Shown: positions 1 through 11,905, counted from the stretch's first letter. The stretch: 64,000 nt of DNA from Bufo bufo (GCF_905171765.1 NC_053391.1:192644559-192708558); one strand, 5' to 3'. Numbers and translations: made by a program. Notes: a model not told the origin generated them from the letters alone.

Positions 1-183
1 TAATAATTAAGCCAGCATCTCATCTGCAGACAGCTGTTTCGGGGTGATTGCCCCTCATCAGTGCAGAGTACTGGCTTAGCTGGGTGAGAGGATTTTGGGA
101 ATACAATATCTGTGCTCTGCACTGATGAGGGGCAACCACCCTGAAACAGCTATCTGCAGATGAGGTGCTGGCTTAATTATTAT
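1..183. repeat. Palindromic interspersed repeat
   Basis: The first 68 bases and bases 115-183 are near-perfect reverse complements, both containing the core CAGCTGTTTC or CAGCTATCTG beside a CTCATCAGTGCAGAG block, with a loop of about 46 bases. A diverged half copy lies at 50660-50730. The left arm reaches the window edge, so the element may extend further. Class is not recognised; a MITE or the tail of a Penelope-like element are both possible. Confidence 0.6.
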
Positions 184-639
184 CCAAGTCATGTCTCAAA
201 GCCTTTTAAAAGGTCAAACATTGATTTATAGGATATCTACCTTATATCTGGTAGCAATAGAGGCAGAGCTTATTTGCATACCTTTTTTCCAACAATATCT
301 AGGTGCACTGACATTAGTAAATGTAGGGTAATGTTCAGAGCCATATGCTGCAAATTCTGCCCAGTCTGCCTTTATTTTGCCTCGAATCTGGTATAAAGGT
401 GTTGTTTAGGGGTGGACAAAGGTTAGCTGCAGACCACGTTTATCCAATTTTGTGGTTGGTAGAAGTGGAGTTGATGATGAGGTGCAGGACATGACCTGTT
501 TGAGTGAAGAAAGGAGGCAGTAGAGGAAAGGGAGTAGAACAATGACAGTGATGGCCAGACCATGGATGGGCTGTAATGCCTGGAATGCCGACAGCCACAA
601 CCACTAGCAGGCAGGACACTGGCATCCAGTTCCCATGGG
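184..639. other. No gene seen
   Basis: Only short chance open frames. No splice-bounded coding segment or recognisable repeat end was found here. Confidence 0.5.
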
Positions 640-1192
640 TACTAGGCTGGGGCTCCATGTGCAGGAGCGCCGGCCAATCTCTGCAAACGCCAGCACCTCC
701 AATGTGATGACACCATGCGGGTTTGGTGATCCTGGACATCTCACATGACAGCAGGGCGGCCTTATTTAAACAGACAAACTGCTGCAGTTGCCTATGAATA
801 AGGTCTTCTGGCATTTTGGATTGCTGTGACCTGCTTCAAAATTAGTGCCTGGTTTTCTGAATCTACATCTGCCTGACAATTTGGACCCTGACGTGACTTC
901 TTGGTATGGACCCGGGTTTGGTATCTTATTGCTCTTGGTTTCTGATTTTGGCTCTTATTGCCTCTCCTGGTTTGACCCGGTCCATTTGTTTCTGATTTCC
1001 ATTGTTCCTGTGTATTTTTCCTGGTGCCCATCTGTCACTTAGTTAGTCATTTTATCCTTCCTCTGGTCCTGCTTATATCCCTGCACTTAGTTAAGTAGGG
1101 ACTGCCGTCCAGTTGCAGACCATTGTTTAGAATGGATTGTGCAAGTAGGTTGGGACAGTGGAATTCGCAGTTCACTGTTCCCTACTGTGACA
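640..1192 (+). mobile_element. LTR-like 3' portion (probable Ty3/gypsy solo LTR)
   Basis: A TATA-like box (cttatttaaac, about 760) is followed by a long stretch of the C/T-rich, leader-like composition also seen in the solo LTR at 14145-14946 when read on its minus strand (repeated CCTGAC and GGTTTGACCC phrases). It ends in GTGACA, the same terminus as the gypsy LTRs at 52004 and 59031. The 5' end and a target duplication could not be fixed, so this is a partial call. Confidence 0.35.
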
Positions 1193-1467
1193 TGGGGCAT
1201 TGAAACCATTGAAATGAACAATTACACAGCATGACTCACAAGTTGCAATGACCCCAGAATCACAAAAACCGAGCAGTGTTGGACTTTTTGCAATTCTGGG
1301 GTTGCAGTTTCAGAAACTTGCAAGTTGCATTGCGACCCCATTCAGTTCAATGGCTGCATTGGTACTCAGCGATCATTGGTTGCACAACAGGTGTTGCATC
1401 CAAGATTGCTGTGTAGCCCCACACAGACATACATAAAAAATCTATAGTCAAAGATGAGGCTTACAAC

Positions 1468-1803
1468 TAGGGATGAGCCAACTTCAAGTTTTGAAGTTCG
1501 AGTTCGGGTATATGCTGAATTGCGTTATGGATTCCATCATAATAGAAGTCTATGGCCAGCATAACGGATCCGTCCAGTTTCCGTTATGCAGGAGAGTCCT
1601 CTCCTGCATAACAGAAACCGGACGGATCCGTTATGCTGACCATAGACTTCTATTATGATGGAATCCATAGAGGAATGTCTCTAAAGGCATTCTGTTATGC
1701 ATACCTTCATGGAATTGCGTTATAGTCCGTGGTAACGGAATCCATAACGCAATTCAGCATATACGGTATCCGAAATTCAAAACTTGAAGTTCGCTCATCC
1801 CTA
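1468..1803. mobile_element. hAT-type MITE with 8-bp TSD
   Basis: The ends are TAGGGATGAGCCAACTTCAA and its reverse complement with few changes. It is flanked by a perfect 8-bp duplication CTTACAAC (1460-1467 and 1804-1811). The interior is itself a long palindrome (CATAACGGATCCGTCC and reverse). It is non-coding. The 8-bp duplication and TAGGGATGAGC terminus place it with the hAT element at 26012-31865, of which it may be a non-autonomous relative. Confidence 0.85.
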
Positions 1804-1836
1804 CTTACAACTGCTTTTATGTTTTGTGGTTTTGCG

Positions 1837-1839
<3 letters not shown>

Positions 1840-1867
<28 letters not shown>
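1840..1867. repeat. (CA)n microsatellite
   Basis: About 13 uninterrupted CA dinucleotides, immediately 3' of the hAT MITE. Confidence 0.95.
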
Positions 1868-2469
1868 CATATACAATAGAGGAAGTGGCAGTGCTGCTGT
1901 TGCTAGCTGGCTCAGTAGGCATAGAAATGATCATGTGTTAATGGAATGCCAAGGTCAGGAGGCAGTTGCTGGGCCAAACTAGACCCAATACAGCACTAAC
2001 AAATCTGTGTTATTAACCAACACAGGTCCATTGCATCTATCACACAACGGTGCTTATAAAAAAAACTTTTACCTGACTGCTTACTTACTTTTAGATTAAC
2101 CACTTGGTTTCTAATTTCAGTAAACCAATTTCTTAGAAAACTGCTATATCCTCCTTATCTAGCCATCAGACCTTTTAAAATTTGCTATAAAAAAAATAAA
2201 TAAAAAAATGAAACACCAATTCTATTTGCTTTGAGTCATACAGGATGACAGGAAACCTTGCTTCAAAATATGTGCTTTTATGCCTATAATTTACCACAAA
2301 AACTGAACATAAAGAAGTGGAATAGACGGCTCTACCGCTCAGGTAAATGGTAGAGGTGCAGAGCTGCTTGATCTGACTCACCCAGTCAGAGGCATGAAAT
2401 TACAAAAAGATAAAGGATAAGCAAGCACACTCTTAATTTGGGTACAAGGTATTCATTTATTTATATTCT
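1868..2469. other. No gene seen
   Basis: AT-rich sequence without a supportable coding frame or a terminal-repeat element. Confidence 0.5.
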
Positions 2470-3318
2470 AGTGTTTGTGAGATCTGGTAGATAGATATAA
2501 AATGTGAATAAAAAGGTGTCCCTTTTAATAAATGTAAAAAATGAAAAAATTGCCCCTCGGCGTCCTAGGCAACACGAGGCACGCCGCCGACTCCTGAGAA
2601 ACGGACTGGATCGTAACAGCCTCCCAGGAACAGCCGACTACTATCAGAGGATCCAAGAGAACAAGCGTCAGGAAGGGTAAGTGACCTCTGTAGCCAGAGA
2701 CAGTGCGGGACGCCGCACTCAGGCACAGAGCACCCCTTTCCTCCACAGCTTGACATATGGAATATAACTACTAACAGTCATAAATTGCCATATTTGCAAA
2801 CTACATTTTGCAAACACATTGAAAAGGCGCACCATTGATCCTCTGCTGAGCGGCGATTTGTTATCTATAATATATCCCATAAACGGAGCTACAATTGCAC
2901 AAAGGGGCAACATTGGATATAAATCCTCTATATAGCGATTATGAAAGACTATCCCATACATCTTCTACTTGATTTTATCTTCTGATCAGTGGCCACCACT
3001 ATATAAAAACTGTTTATGAAAGACTCTATGAACATTTCTTTCTAGGTATTTTTCATCTGTTTATGAAAGACTCTATGAACATTTTTTTCTAAGTATTTTT
3101 ATCTAGATATTTTTTCTTTTTATCTAGGTATCCTCTATATTTTTTTATATATTTTTTATCTACAATTTTTTCTAGGACAATTTTTTCCAGAACATCCATC
3201 ACCTCTCACCTAGTGGTGATCATCTATCACTCTACAATTTTTTCATTTTTTACATTTATTAAAAGGGACACCTTTTTATTCACATTTTATATCTATCTAC
3301 CAGATCTCACAAACACTA
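2470..3318. mobile_element. Foldback element with 84-bp inverted arms
   Basis: Bases 2470-2553 (starting AGTGTTTGTGAGATCTGG) reappear as an essentially perfect reverse complement at 3233-3317. The interior holds a GC-richer block (2555-2750) and a direct duplication of about 52 bp (around 3010-3110, the TGTTTATGAAAGACTCTATG units). No transposase frame and no clear target duplication were found, so the superfamily is unknown. Confidence 0.7.
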
Positions 3319-3424
3319 AAAACTGAACATAGCTGTATACTGAATGTTCACATCACCATGGTGAGTTTATAATACAAACATGAGAACACAGGTTACACAG
3401 GTTAAAAAGACACATACTGTATAA

Positions 3425-3726
3425 ATGAAATCCAGCCTTTCTTATTTCAATAATACATCAATCAATTCTAAATTATTTATAGCTATTAATTAATTCTAAT
3501 TAGATAAGCATCTAGCCATTCTTTTAAATGCTGACATGGTATCTGCCATTACTACATATCCCATGGGGTAGGGCATATCATAGTTTGACCACTGTAATTG
3601 TAAAGAATACTTCCTTACATTGATGTATAAATCAACTTTCCTCCACACATAATTAATCTTCCACGGTCCTTTTTTAAGGTCCTTGGAATTAATAAATCTT
3701 GTGCTAATTCTTTTTATTGACCACAC
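3425..3726 (-). pseudogene. LINE (CR1/L2-like) ORF 3' end fragment
   Basis: Read on the minus strand, this encodes a short C-terminal stretch resembling the WNxLP...F-K-R-L tail of CR1/L2-type LINE polyproteins (residues such as MGYVVMADTMSAFKRMARCL), ending in stops. It is only about 70 codons and lacks the RT core. A diverged fragment of the same tail lies at 50160-50370. Assignment rests on pattern memory of LINE tails. Confidence 0.45.
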
Positions 3727-3850
3727 ATGCAGTAGTGCTTGAAAGTGAACCCCTCAACATTTTCTCTATTTCTGCATAAATTTGACCTAAATCTAGATTA
3801 GATTTTCACACAATGTTTTTGCACAGATGAGGAAAAATTTAACAGGTTCT
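3727..3850 (+). mobile_element. Tc1-like 5' terminal fragment
   Basis: The segment beginning CAGTAGTGCTTGAAAGTGAA followed by text on CTCTATTTCTGCATAAAT resembles the inverted-repeat end of vertebrate Tc1-like elements. The body is missing. Identification is from general familiarity and is tentative. Confidence 0.35.
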
Positions 3851-4009
3851 GGCCCTCTGTCCTGCCCCTCCCTCTGATCAGGCTGTGGCCTGTGCTCTCC
3901 TGTTAGGCCTTCTGGTATTTCCCTTAGGGCGCATGCTCGCTCACGAGGGCTAGCGTGCACATGTCCAAATTCTTCCCCAACCTTTGGCTGGCTACCCCTT
4001 GGTACTTAA

Positions 4010-4422
4010 AGGAATTGTGCATGATTGTGGGGAGGGGTCTTGGCAGACTTGCGAAGGGAAGCATACTTACCTGCTTTCCCACGCTGGCTCCCGGCTCCTG
4101 CACTCTTCTGCCTCCGCTCCTCCTCTGGGGTCCCTGAATGCATCCGTTTTGAGGCCACTGCAGCTCATTGCTGACAATAGCAGTGACCTGCTATCCTTGT
4201 GTCATGACAAATTGTCACATGAAGCAAGGGGGGCAGGTCACCAATAAAGCCAGTGATTGACTATAGTGGCTTCAAACATTCAAGGACCTGAGCGGAGCAG
4301 CAGAGGCCATGGAGTGAAGGAGCAGGAGCCAGCATCGAGAAGCAGATAAGTATGTTTCCCTTCGCAGGTTTGCCCAGGAAGTGGGGTTTGCCAAAAAAAC
4401 ACCCCAAACGTGCACAACCCCT
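4010..4422. mobile_element. T2/Kolobok-type MITE with TTAA TSD
   Basis: Flanked by TTAA on both sides (4006-4009, 4423-4426). Inverted ends are AGGAATTGTGCA and, reversed, AGGGGTTGTGCACG. The interior is imperfectly palindromic, with arms such as CCTGCTTTCCCACGCTGGCT facing its complement. Non-coding. The TTAA target and AAAGG-type end match the T2 MITE family described from Xenopus. Confidence 0.8.
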
Positions 4423-4589
4423 TTAAGGCACCCTCCTTTGTGGGAGGGTGGCTGAGCTTTAAGTTCCTAGTCTCTAGTTGACCAAGTGAAGGTGCAATTA
4501 TGTGTTTGACTACCTATGTGCTGAACTTCTACCTGACTACCGATTCTGTTCCACGCCACTTGTCCTGATCCAAGCCTGTTTACCAAATT

Positions 4590-4990
4590 GCCCCTTTGCT
4601 ACCTGCCTCAATCTCACACCAGTTTCACTGACATGCAAGAACCCAGCCAGGAAGAACCCTGTCATCCACAGTACTGCCTGATTCTTTGGTGCTACGCACT
4701 GGTTTCTGATCCCTGTGCGTTAGCTGGCAACTACTCAGGGCTGCTCCAGGAGGTAGTGGGCTCAAAAATTGTGTGTCATGCAAAAAGACAACAACCCAAA
4801 GCATACAAGTCAATCAAAAAATGGTTAAAGCAAAATAAAGTTAAAGTTTTAGAATAGTCAAGTCAACATCCTGACCTTAATCCAATAAAAAAAATTGTGG
4901 AAGGACCTGGAAAGAGCAGTTAAAGGGAGGAAACCCAGTAACATAACAGGGTTGAAGCTGTTTTGTATGAAGCAATAGGCTAAATTCTCT
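4590..4990 (+). pseudogene. Decayed Tc1-like transposase fragment
   Basis: Around 4775-4920 a frame with stops preserves the Tc1 catalytic-domain pattern: RQQPKAYKS (compare DNDPKHTSK), then KKWLKQNKVKVLE, then HPDLNPI before an eroded position where the catalytic Glu would lie. Frameshifts and stops abound. This is an older Tc1 lineage than the copies at 19867 and 33090. Confidence 0.6.
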
Positions 4991-5154
4991 CCCAGCTGAA
5001 GTGCAGGACTAATCTTTATTGATGGACGAACATCATCCGAGACGTTTCGCGAACGCGAATGCGCGTTCGCGATCAAATGTTCGCGAACCATGCTATCGCG
5101 GCGGGCCCCAGTCACTTGAAAAACCTTCATGTTATCTTTGCAGCAACAAAATAC

Positions 5155-7975
5155 TTACTAGAAGTGCACAAATAGTCCCACAACATGGACAGTGACATAC
5201 CAGAGGGGGATCAATGGCAAGAATTCCCACAAAAAATATGTATTTTAATCAGGGGCCATTTTTATGCGTCTTAAAGGGAAACTCTCAAAAATGTTCCATG
5301 CTGGAGCCTAGAAATTTTTTATTTTAGGCCACGGGAATACGGGCCCCAAAAATTAGGCATTCACCTGACAGAAAAGAACAAGTGATTATGTGGCTGGATG
5401 TATAGTAGACGGTCAGTGCATAACAATTTTACTGTAGGCCAGTGGAGTACAGGCCCCAAAAATTATGCATTCACTGGACATAAAAGAACAAGTGATTATG
5501 TGGCTAGAGGTATATTAGGCAGCCAGTGGATAAGAATTTTACTGCAGGCCAGTGGAGTACAGGCCCCAAACATTAGGCATTGACCGGACAGAAAAGAACA
5601 AGTGGTTATGTGGCTGGAGGTATATTAGGCAGTCAGTGGATAACAATTTTACTGTAGGCCAGTGGAGTACAAGCCCCAAACATTAGTCATTCACTAGACA
5701 GAAAGAACAAGTGATTATGTGGCTGGAGGTAACAACATGGACAGTGACATACCAGAGGGGGATCAATGGCAAAAATTCCCACCAAAAATATGCATTTCAA
5801 TCAGGGGCCATTTTTATGAGTCTTAAAGTGAAACTCTTAAAAATGTGCCCTGCTGGAGCCTAGGAAATTTTTATTTTAGGCCACGGGAGTACAGGCACCA
5901 AAAATTATGCATTCACCTGACAGAAAAGAACAAGTGATTTTGTGGCTGGAGGTATTTTAGGCGGTCAGTAGATAACAATATTACTGTAGGCCAGTGGTGT
6001 ACAGGCCCCAAAAATTAGGCATTCACTGGACAGAAAAGAACTAGTGATTATGTGGCTGGAGGTATATTAGGCAGTCAGTGGATAACAATTTTACTGCAGG
6101 CCAGTGGTGTACAGGCCCCAAACATTAGGCATTCACCGGACGGAAAAGAACAAGTGATTATGTGGCTGGAGGTATATTAGGCGGTCAGTGGATATTAATT
6201 TAACTGCAGGCCAGTGGAGTACAGACCCCAAACATTAGGCATTCATCAGAAAGAAAGAACAAGTGATTATGTGGCTGGAGGTAACAACATGGACAGTGAC
6301 ATACCAGAGGGGGATCAATGGCAAAAATTCCCACAAAAAATAGGCATTCATCAGACAGAAAAGAACAAGTGATTATGTGGCTGGAGGTATTTTAGGCGGT
6401 CAGTAGATAACAATATTACTGTAGGCCAGTGGAGTACAGGCCCCAAAAATTATGCATTCACTGGACAGAAAAGAACAAGTGATTATGTGTCTGGAGGTAT
6501 ATTAGACGGTCAGTGGATAACAATTTTACTGTAGGCCAGTGGAGTACAGGACCCAAACATTAGGCGTTCACCGGACAGAAAAGAACAAGTGATTATGTGG
6601 CTGGAGGTATATTAGGTGGTCAGTGGATAACAATTTTACTGCAGGCCAGTGGAGTACAGGCCCCAAACATTAGGCATTCACCGGACAGAAAAGACCAAGT
6701 GATTATGTGTCAGGAGGTATATTAGGCGGTCAGTGGATAACAATTTTATTGCAGGCCAGGTGGAGTACAGGCCCCAAACATTAGGCATTCACCGGACAGA
6801 AAAGAACAAGTGATTATTTGGCTGGAGGTATATTAGATGGTCAGTGGATAACAATTTTACTGTATGCCAGTGAAGTACAGGCCCCAAACATTAGGCATTC
6901 ACTGTACAGAAAAGAACAAATGATTATGTGGCTGGAGGTATATTAGATGGTCAGTGAATAACAATTTTACTGCAGGCCAGTGGAGTACAGGCCCCAAACA
7001 TTATGCATTCACTGGACAGAAAAGAACAAGTGATTATGTGGCTGGAGGTATATTAGACGGTCAGTGGATAACAATTTTACTGTAGGCCAGTGGAGTAAAG
7101 GCCACAAACATTAGGCATTCACCGGACAGAAAAGAACAAGTGATTATGTGGCTGGAGGTATATTAGGTAGTCAGTGGATAACAATTTTACTGTAGGCCAG
7201 TACAGGCCCCAAAAATTATGCATTCACCTGACAGAAAAGAACAAGAGATTATGTGGCTGGAGGTATATTAGATGGTTAGTGCATAACAATTTTACTGTAG
7301 GCCAGTGAAGTACAGGCCCCAAACATTATGCATTCACCTGACAGAAAAGAACAAGTGATTATGTGGCTGGAGGTATATTAGATGGTCAGTGGATAACACT
7401 TTTACTGCAGGCCAGTGGAGTACAGGCCCCAAAAATTATGCATTCACCTGACAGAAAAGAACAAGTGATTATGTGGCTGGAGGTATATTAGATGGTCAGT
7501 GGATAACAATTTTACTGTAGGCCAGTGGAGTACAGGCCCCAAAAATTATGCATTCACTGGACAGAAAAGAACAAGTGATTATGTTGCTGGAGGTATATTA
7601 GACGATGACTGAATAACAATTTTTCTGTAGGCCAGTGGAGTATAGGTCCCAAAAATTAGGCATTCACCTGACAGAAAAGAAAGAGTGATTATGTGGCTGA
7701 AGGTATATTAGACGGTCAGTGAATACCAATTTTACTGTAGGCCAGTACAGGTCTCAAAAGTTAGGCATTCACCGGACAGAAAAGAACAAGTGATTATGTG
7801 GCTGGAGGTACATTAGGCGGTCAGTGGATAACAATTTTACCGTAGGCCAGTGCAGGCCCCAAAAATTAGGCATTCACCTGACAGAAAAGAACTTGTTATG
7901 ATGTGGCTGGAGGTAAATTTTATTATAGGCCACTGGAGTAGAGGCCCTAAAAATTAGGCATTCACGTGACAGAAA
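5155..7975. repeat. 110-bp tandem satellite with ~552-bp higher-order period
   Basis: The phrase GGCCAGTGGAGTACAGGCCC recurs about every 110 bases (for example 5437, 5547, 5657), giving roughly 25 units. Each unit holds AATTTTACTG, GGCATTCACC, AGAACAAGTGATTATGTGGC and AGGTATATTAG. In the first part a second module, starting ACAACATGGACAGTGACATA, recurs at about 5180, 5733 and 6284, so five units form a ~552-bp higher-order repeat; after 6340 only simple units remain. There is no conserved coding frame. Confidence 0.93.
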
Positions 7976-8189
7976 ATGCCTTTCATGCTGCTGTATATAC
8001 ATAAGACAAAGATCATTCTTTGTTCTGGGTGGTGGCGGATATGTGTGGGCTGGCCTGAGGAAATATAATTACACGTGGTCGTCACAGGTGTTGAATTCCT
8101 CAGAGATCCATGCCTGATTCACACTTTCCTGAGCTGATTTCTAAATAAGTGTAGGGGCACCGCGCACCCACACTGGACTGCTGCACACT

Positions 8190-8540
8190 ATGATGTGAGG
8201 CCACTACTTGATGCCAGATATAAGGGAAGGATTTACCTTATTCTCTTAATAGGTCCTCCTCGCGGCTGCTAGTAAGTCCACTTGTGGAGTAGTTTCAATA
8301 TTATTCTTCAGAGGGCTTCAGGGATCTCAGCTGATAGTAGGCAAAGTTATTTTCAGAATTTTTCAAAGCTCGCCCCGGCCGGTGGCGCAGCTTCTGCTTT
8401 CGTATTTCGCTCACGGTCACAGAATGGAGCGGGTGACGTCACCAGAGCTACGATTCCTCACGGACACCAAAAGGGATCATCCAACGCGTTTCTAGCACTA
8501 CGGTGCTCTTCATCAGGGATTCATGGCGCATGTTCGGCCA
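8190..8540 (-). mobile_element. Penelope-like element terminal fragment
   Basis: On the minus strand the run CCTGATGAAGAGCACCGTAG followed by AACGCGTTGGATGATCCC matches the style of Penelope-like element termini (an inverted-repeat 'gaagaagcgc...gcgaaacgcgt' stretch), as also seen at 38095-38135. No coding portion is attached. Confidence 0.4.
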
Positions 8541-8606
8541 ATCGCGAGCGAGCAAAGTTTGCCGCGAAACAACTGCCGGGCGAACCGCAAGGCCATCTCT
8601 ATTGAC

Positions 8607-9330
8607 TTGTTTGTTTGCTTTGGTTATCTTCATCTACTTCTACAATTTATGTGATAATCTGATGTAAGTCAAATTCATGAAGAAATATAGAATATTCTGA
8701 TGGGTTTACAAACTTTCAAGCACCATTTTATAATTTAAATGAGATTACCTGTTCATATCTATTTTATTTTTACCATCGGACAGATATGTTTAGATATTAA
8801 TACAAATGACCATAAATGTCCCTAATGCCATATACCAACAAGTGTTGTGGCCAGTAGAGGGACACCCATATATAGTAGCTTGGTACAAGCTCCCAAATAC
8901 ACCAAACCAAAAAACAGAAAGAACATGGAGCTCATAAGTACACATAAAAAAATATTTATTACATATACAATATATAACAGACATCATGCCGTTAAAAAAG
9001 GAGGAAGTGACAGAAAAAAGCACCATCCCGGCTCTGCACAGACCGCACTAGTTGTTGAATACAATATAGAAAAGATGCTGAGTAAAACAATATCACGATG
9101 AATCAGCAGTGACATGATAATGAACAGTAGTTACCGTCACAATGACCAATAACGCATATGTACACACAGGCCCCAAGATGATAAAGGACACAATCCCAAA
9201 CAGAACAATGTAATAAAGCCGACTCACTAAACAACCGGACTGTGAGGACTAGGATGTCGCTACCCCGACGCACGCTTCGCCATGCCTTCGTCCTTCGTCT
9301 TTCAGTTTTTATGGTTTGGGATATCTTTAG
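8607..9330 (-). mobile_element. Mostly unassigned; possible second Penelope-like tail near 9250-9300
   Basis: No supportable gene. At 9250-9295 the minus strand reads GAAGGCATGGCGAAGCGTGC then GTCGGGGTAGC, again the Penelope-type terminal pattern. The remaining sequence is AT-rich with chance open frames only. Confidence 0.3.
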
Positions 9331-9610
9331 TAGTGTTGAGCGTGAATTTTTGAATTGCGAATTTTAATCGTGAATATCGCCAGTTCGGGAATTTGCTAAT
9401 ATTTAGAATATAGTGCTATATATTCGTATTCGCGAATAGTGTTGAATATTCTAATCGCAAATTTATTGCGAATTTATTGTGAATATATTATTTTGACGAT
9501 TTCGCAATTAAGTAAACAATGATTGGAGATCACGAATTCTCGTATTTGAAAATTTATGGCAAATATTCGGCCAAAAATTCGCGAAATATTGCCTATGCCG
9601 CTCATCACTA
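9331..9610. mobile_element. hAT-type MITE with 8-bp TSD
   Basis: Left end TAGTGTTGAGCGTGAATTTT, right end (reversed) TAGTGATGAGCGGCATAGG. Flanks ATCTTTAG and ATGTTTAG match at 7 of 8 bases, the length expected for hAT. The interior consists of ATTCGCGAAT-like palindromes. It is a sibling of 17021-17419. Confidence 0.8.
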
Positions 9611-9679
9611 ATGTTTAGACATATAGTAAAAAAAAGTACACAAACGTATGCAAGATCATAAAATAGTTATTAATTAACA

Positions 9680-10780
9680 TTCCTCATATGTTATATACAG
9701 TGTATATTCCCCTTAATTTATTCAAAAAAGACTTTAGAAATGTTGTTAACCCTCAAGGTGTTCCTTAAGAATTCAAGCAAAATGGAGGTGAAGGTAAAAA
9801 AAATTCACTTTTTTGTACAATTTCCATTTTAATCCATTTTTTACCTGTAACACACCAAGGGTTAGCAAAACAAGGCTTCCTAAAGGATAGCAGAGATTTT
9901 CTTTGCACTTTGACTTAGTCAATGGAGTGAGGCTATGGTATGGCTTGCCTGCAGTGTTTGTACTCTATATACATTTATACCACATGAAGTTGCTACGCAG
10001 GCCCTCACTTTTCAAATGCAAAAATATAAAGGCACATTTATTAAGACCAGTGTATTAGACGCCAATGGTGGTGAATCGCAAAGTTATGTAGAGGTGCTGG
10101 CCTCTACATAACTTCGGCGTATCCAACGCCAATTCTAACTGTAAGACAGCTTCTTTGTTGTCTTACATTAAGACCATTTTCTATGCATAAACCAGGCATA
10201 GAAAGTGATGAATGAGATGGGCCTGCCCCCTTCCTCGTCCATGCCACACACCCTTTTTAAGACCTGGCATGAGCAGGGAAGAAGTTGCAGATTCTGCCGA
10301 AACATGGCATGCGACAGAATCTGCGCCAGATATATGCCACATATTTATTACCCTCATTCTGCACTTTACAGAAACGCCGCATATGTGGTTGTAAACTGCT
10401 GTATGGGCACATGGCAGGGCTCAGAAGAGATGGAGCTCCATATGGTTTTTTGAGGGGAAACTATGCTGGAATGGTTTTTGGGCACCATGTTGCAGAAACC
10501 CTGAAATACCCTTACAGTGGAAAATCCCCAGAAATTACCACATTTTGAAAACTACACCACTCAAGGAATTTCTAAGTAGTGTAGTGAGCACTTTGACCCA
10601 ACAAGCATTCATAGAATTTAGAAACACTTGGCTGTGAAAATGAAAAGCTAAATTTTTTTCTTTACAAGAAAAAGATGCTTTAGGTCCAAGCTTTCTTTTT
10701 ACAAGGGATAACAGAAGAATATCACCTCACAATTTGCTACTCATTCTCTCCTGAATACAGTAACACTCTATTTGTGGTTG
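9680..10780. mobile_element. AT-rich non-autonomous element, partial; related to 46860-49580
   Basis: Several blocks match the long element in the ADORA3 intron: GTTAACCCTCAAGGTGTTCC near 9745 (compare 47390), CATATGTGGTTGTAAACTGC near 10380 (compare 48297), and AGGGATAACAGAAGAA near 10700 (compare 48232). A palindromic MITE-like insert (about 10030-10350) interrupts it and resembles 45268-45608. No coding frame. Superfamily not recognised. Confidence 0.55.
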
Positions 10781-10783
10781 TTA

Positions 10784-11183
10784 GGGATGAGCAAAGTTTT
10801 GAAAAGTTTGATGCAGCTGCTTCACTGAACTTCATCAAGAAATTCAATTAGTTATGAATTACTTTGTCATGAATCACTTTCCACTGTATGGGACGGGAGC
10901 AATGACAAGGAACAGAGATCGTCCGTCCCCCCATCATTTGCAGAATCTGGGTAATAAATATTGAGGTATATTTTGTTGTTAAGCCTTTCTGTATTGCAGG
11001 AAAAATTAATTATAATGGAAAATAAGAAAAAAAAAAGTAAAATTTTGACATTTCACCTCCATTTTCCTTTATTTCTTGTGGAACACGTAAAGGGTTAACA
11101 AAGTTTGTAAAAATCCGTTTTAAATACCTTGAGGGGTGCAGTTTTTAAAATGGGGTCATTTATTGGTGGCTTCAATTATGTAA
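10784..11183. other. Fragments: hAT-like end, inverted AT-rich repeat piece
   Basis: TTAGGGATGAGCAAAGTTTT at 10786 is a hAT-type terminus without a partner. At 11041-11110 the CACCTCCATTTTCC block is the reverse complement of the GGAGGTGAA block of the 9680-10780 element, indicating an inverted fragment of that family. No gene. Confidence 0.45.
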
Positions 11184-11639
11184 GGCTACTTTCACCCTTG
11201 CGGCAGAGTGATCCGGCAAGCAGTTCTGTCGCCGGACTGCCTGCCGGATCCAGCAACACGTATGCCAACTGATGGCATTTGTAAGACTGATCAGGATCCT
11301 GATCCGTCTTACAAATGCATTGAAATGCCGGATCCGTCTATCTGGTGTCATCCGGAAAAACGGATCCGGCATTTATTTTTTTCCGGCACTAATACATTCC
11401 TATGGAAAAAAAAAGCCAGTTTTTTTGGCCGGAGATAAAACAGTAGCATGCTGCGGTTTTATCCCTGTCCCTGTCCTGATCAGTCAAAAAGACTGAACTG
11501 AAGACATCCTGATGCATCCTGAACGGATTGCTCTTTATTCAGAATGCATAGGGATAAAACTGACCAGTTATTTTCTGGTATAGAGCCCCTAGGACGGAAC
11601 TCTATGCCGAAAAAAACAAACGCTAGTGTGAAAGTACCC
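11184..11639. mobile_element. Harbinger-type MITE with TAA TSD
   Basis: Ends GGCTACTTTCACCCTTGCG and, reversed, GGGTACTTTCACACTAGCG. It is flanked by TAA on both sides (11181-11183, 11640-11642), the TWA target typical of PIF/Harbinger. The interior is rich in CCGGATCC palindromes. Siblings in this window are 11669, 23009 and 25878. Confidence 0.82.
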
Positions 11640-11668
11640 TAAGCACCTCAAAGTCACTTCATAACTTA

Positions 11669-11905
11669 GGGTACTTTCACACTTGCGTTGTTTGATTCTG
11701 GCAGGCTGTTTCGTTGCCTGAACTGCCTGCCTGATCAGGCAAACTGTATGCAAACGCATGTCATTTTTTCTGACTGATCAGGTATTTTTCAGCCTGAATA
11801 AGATCCTGATCAGTCTGAAGAAAAGCCTGATCAGTCAGAAAAATGCATTGCAATACCGGATCCGTTTTTCCAGTGTCATCAGGCAAAACGGATCCGGTAA
11901 TACAT
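11669..11905. mobile_element. Harbinger-type MITE, 3' truncated
   Basis: Starts GGGTACTTTCACACTTGCGT after TTA (11666-11668), only 26 bp from the end of the copy at 11184-11639. The interior keeps the GATCAG and GGATCCG palindromes but no right inverted end is present. Confidence 0.7.

Larger units (their letters stand above)
5020..8605. mobile_element. Possible hAT-like non-autonomous element carrying the satellite
   Basis: TTCGCG-rich sequence at 5040-5105 (GTTTCGCGAACGCGAATGCG) is echoed by related TTCG/CGCG-rich sequence at 8530-8600, which ends in CATCTCTA, close to the complement of the hAT end TAGGGATG. Such ends would bracket the satellite array and a Penelope-like tail. No target duplication was identified, so the element boundary is inference only. 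Confidence 0.3.

Noticed and set aside
5155..7975. Regular repeats considered as a CRISPR array
   Set aside because: Units are contiguous 110-bp repeats with no unique spacers, no cas genes, and a vertebrate context.
9331..9610. AT/TTCG palindromes considered as a replication origin or regulatory cluster
   Set aside because: hAT-type ends and an 8-bp duplication explain them as a MITE.
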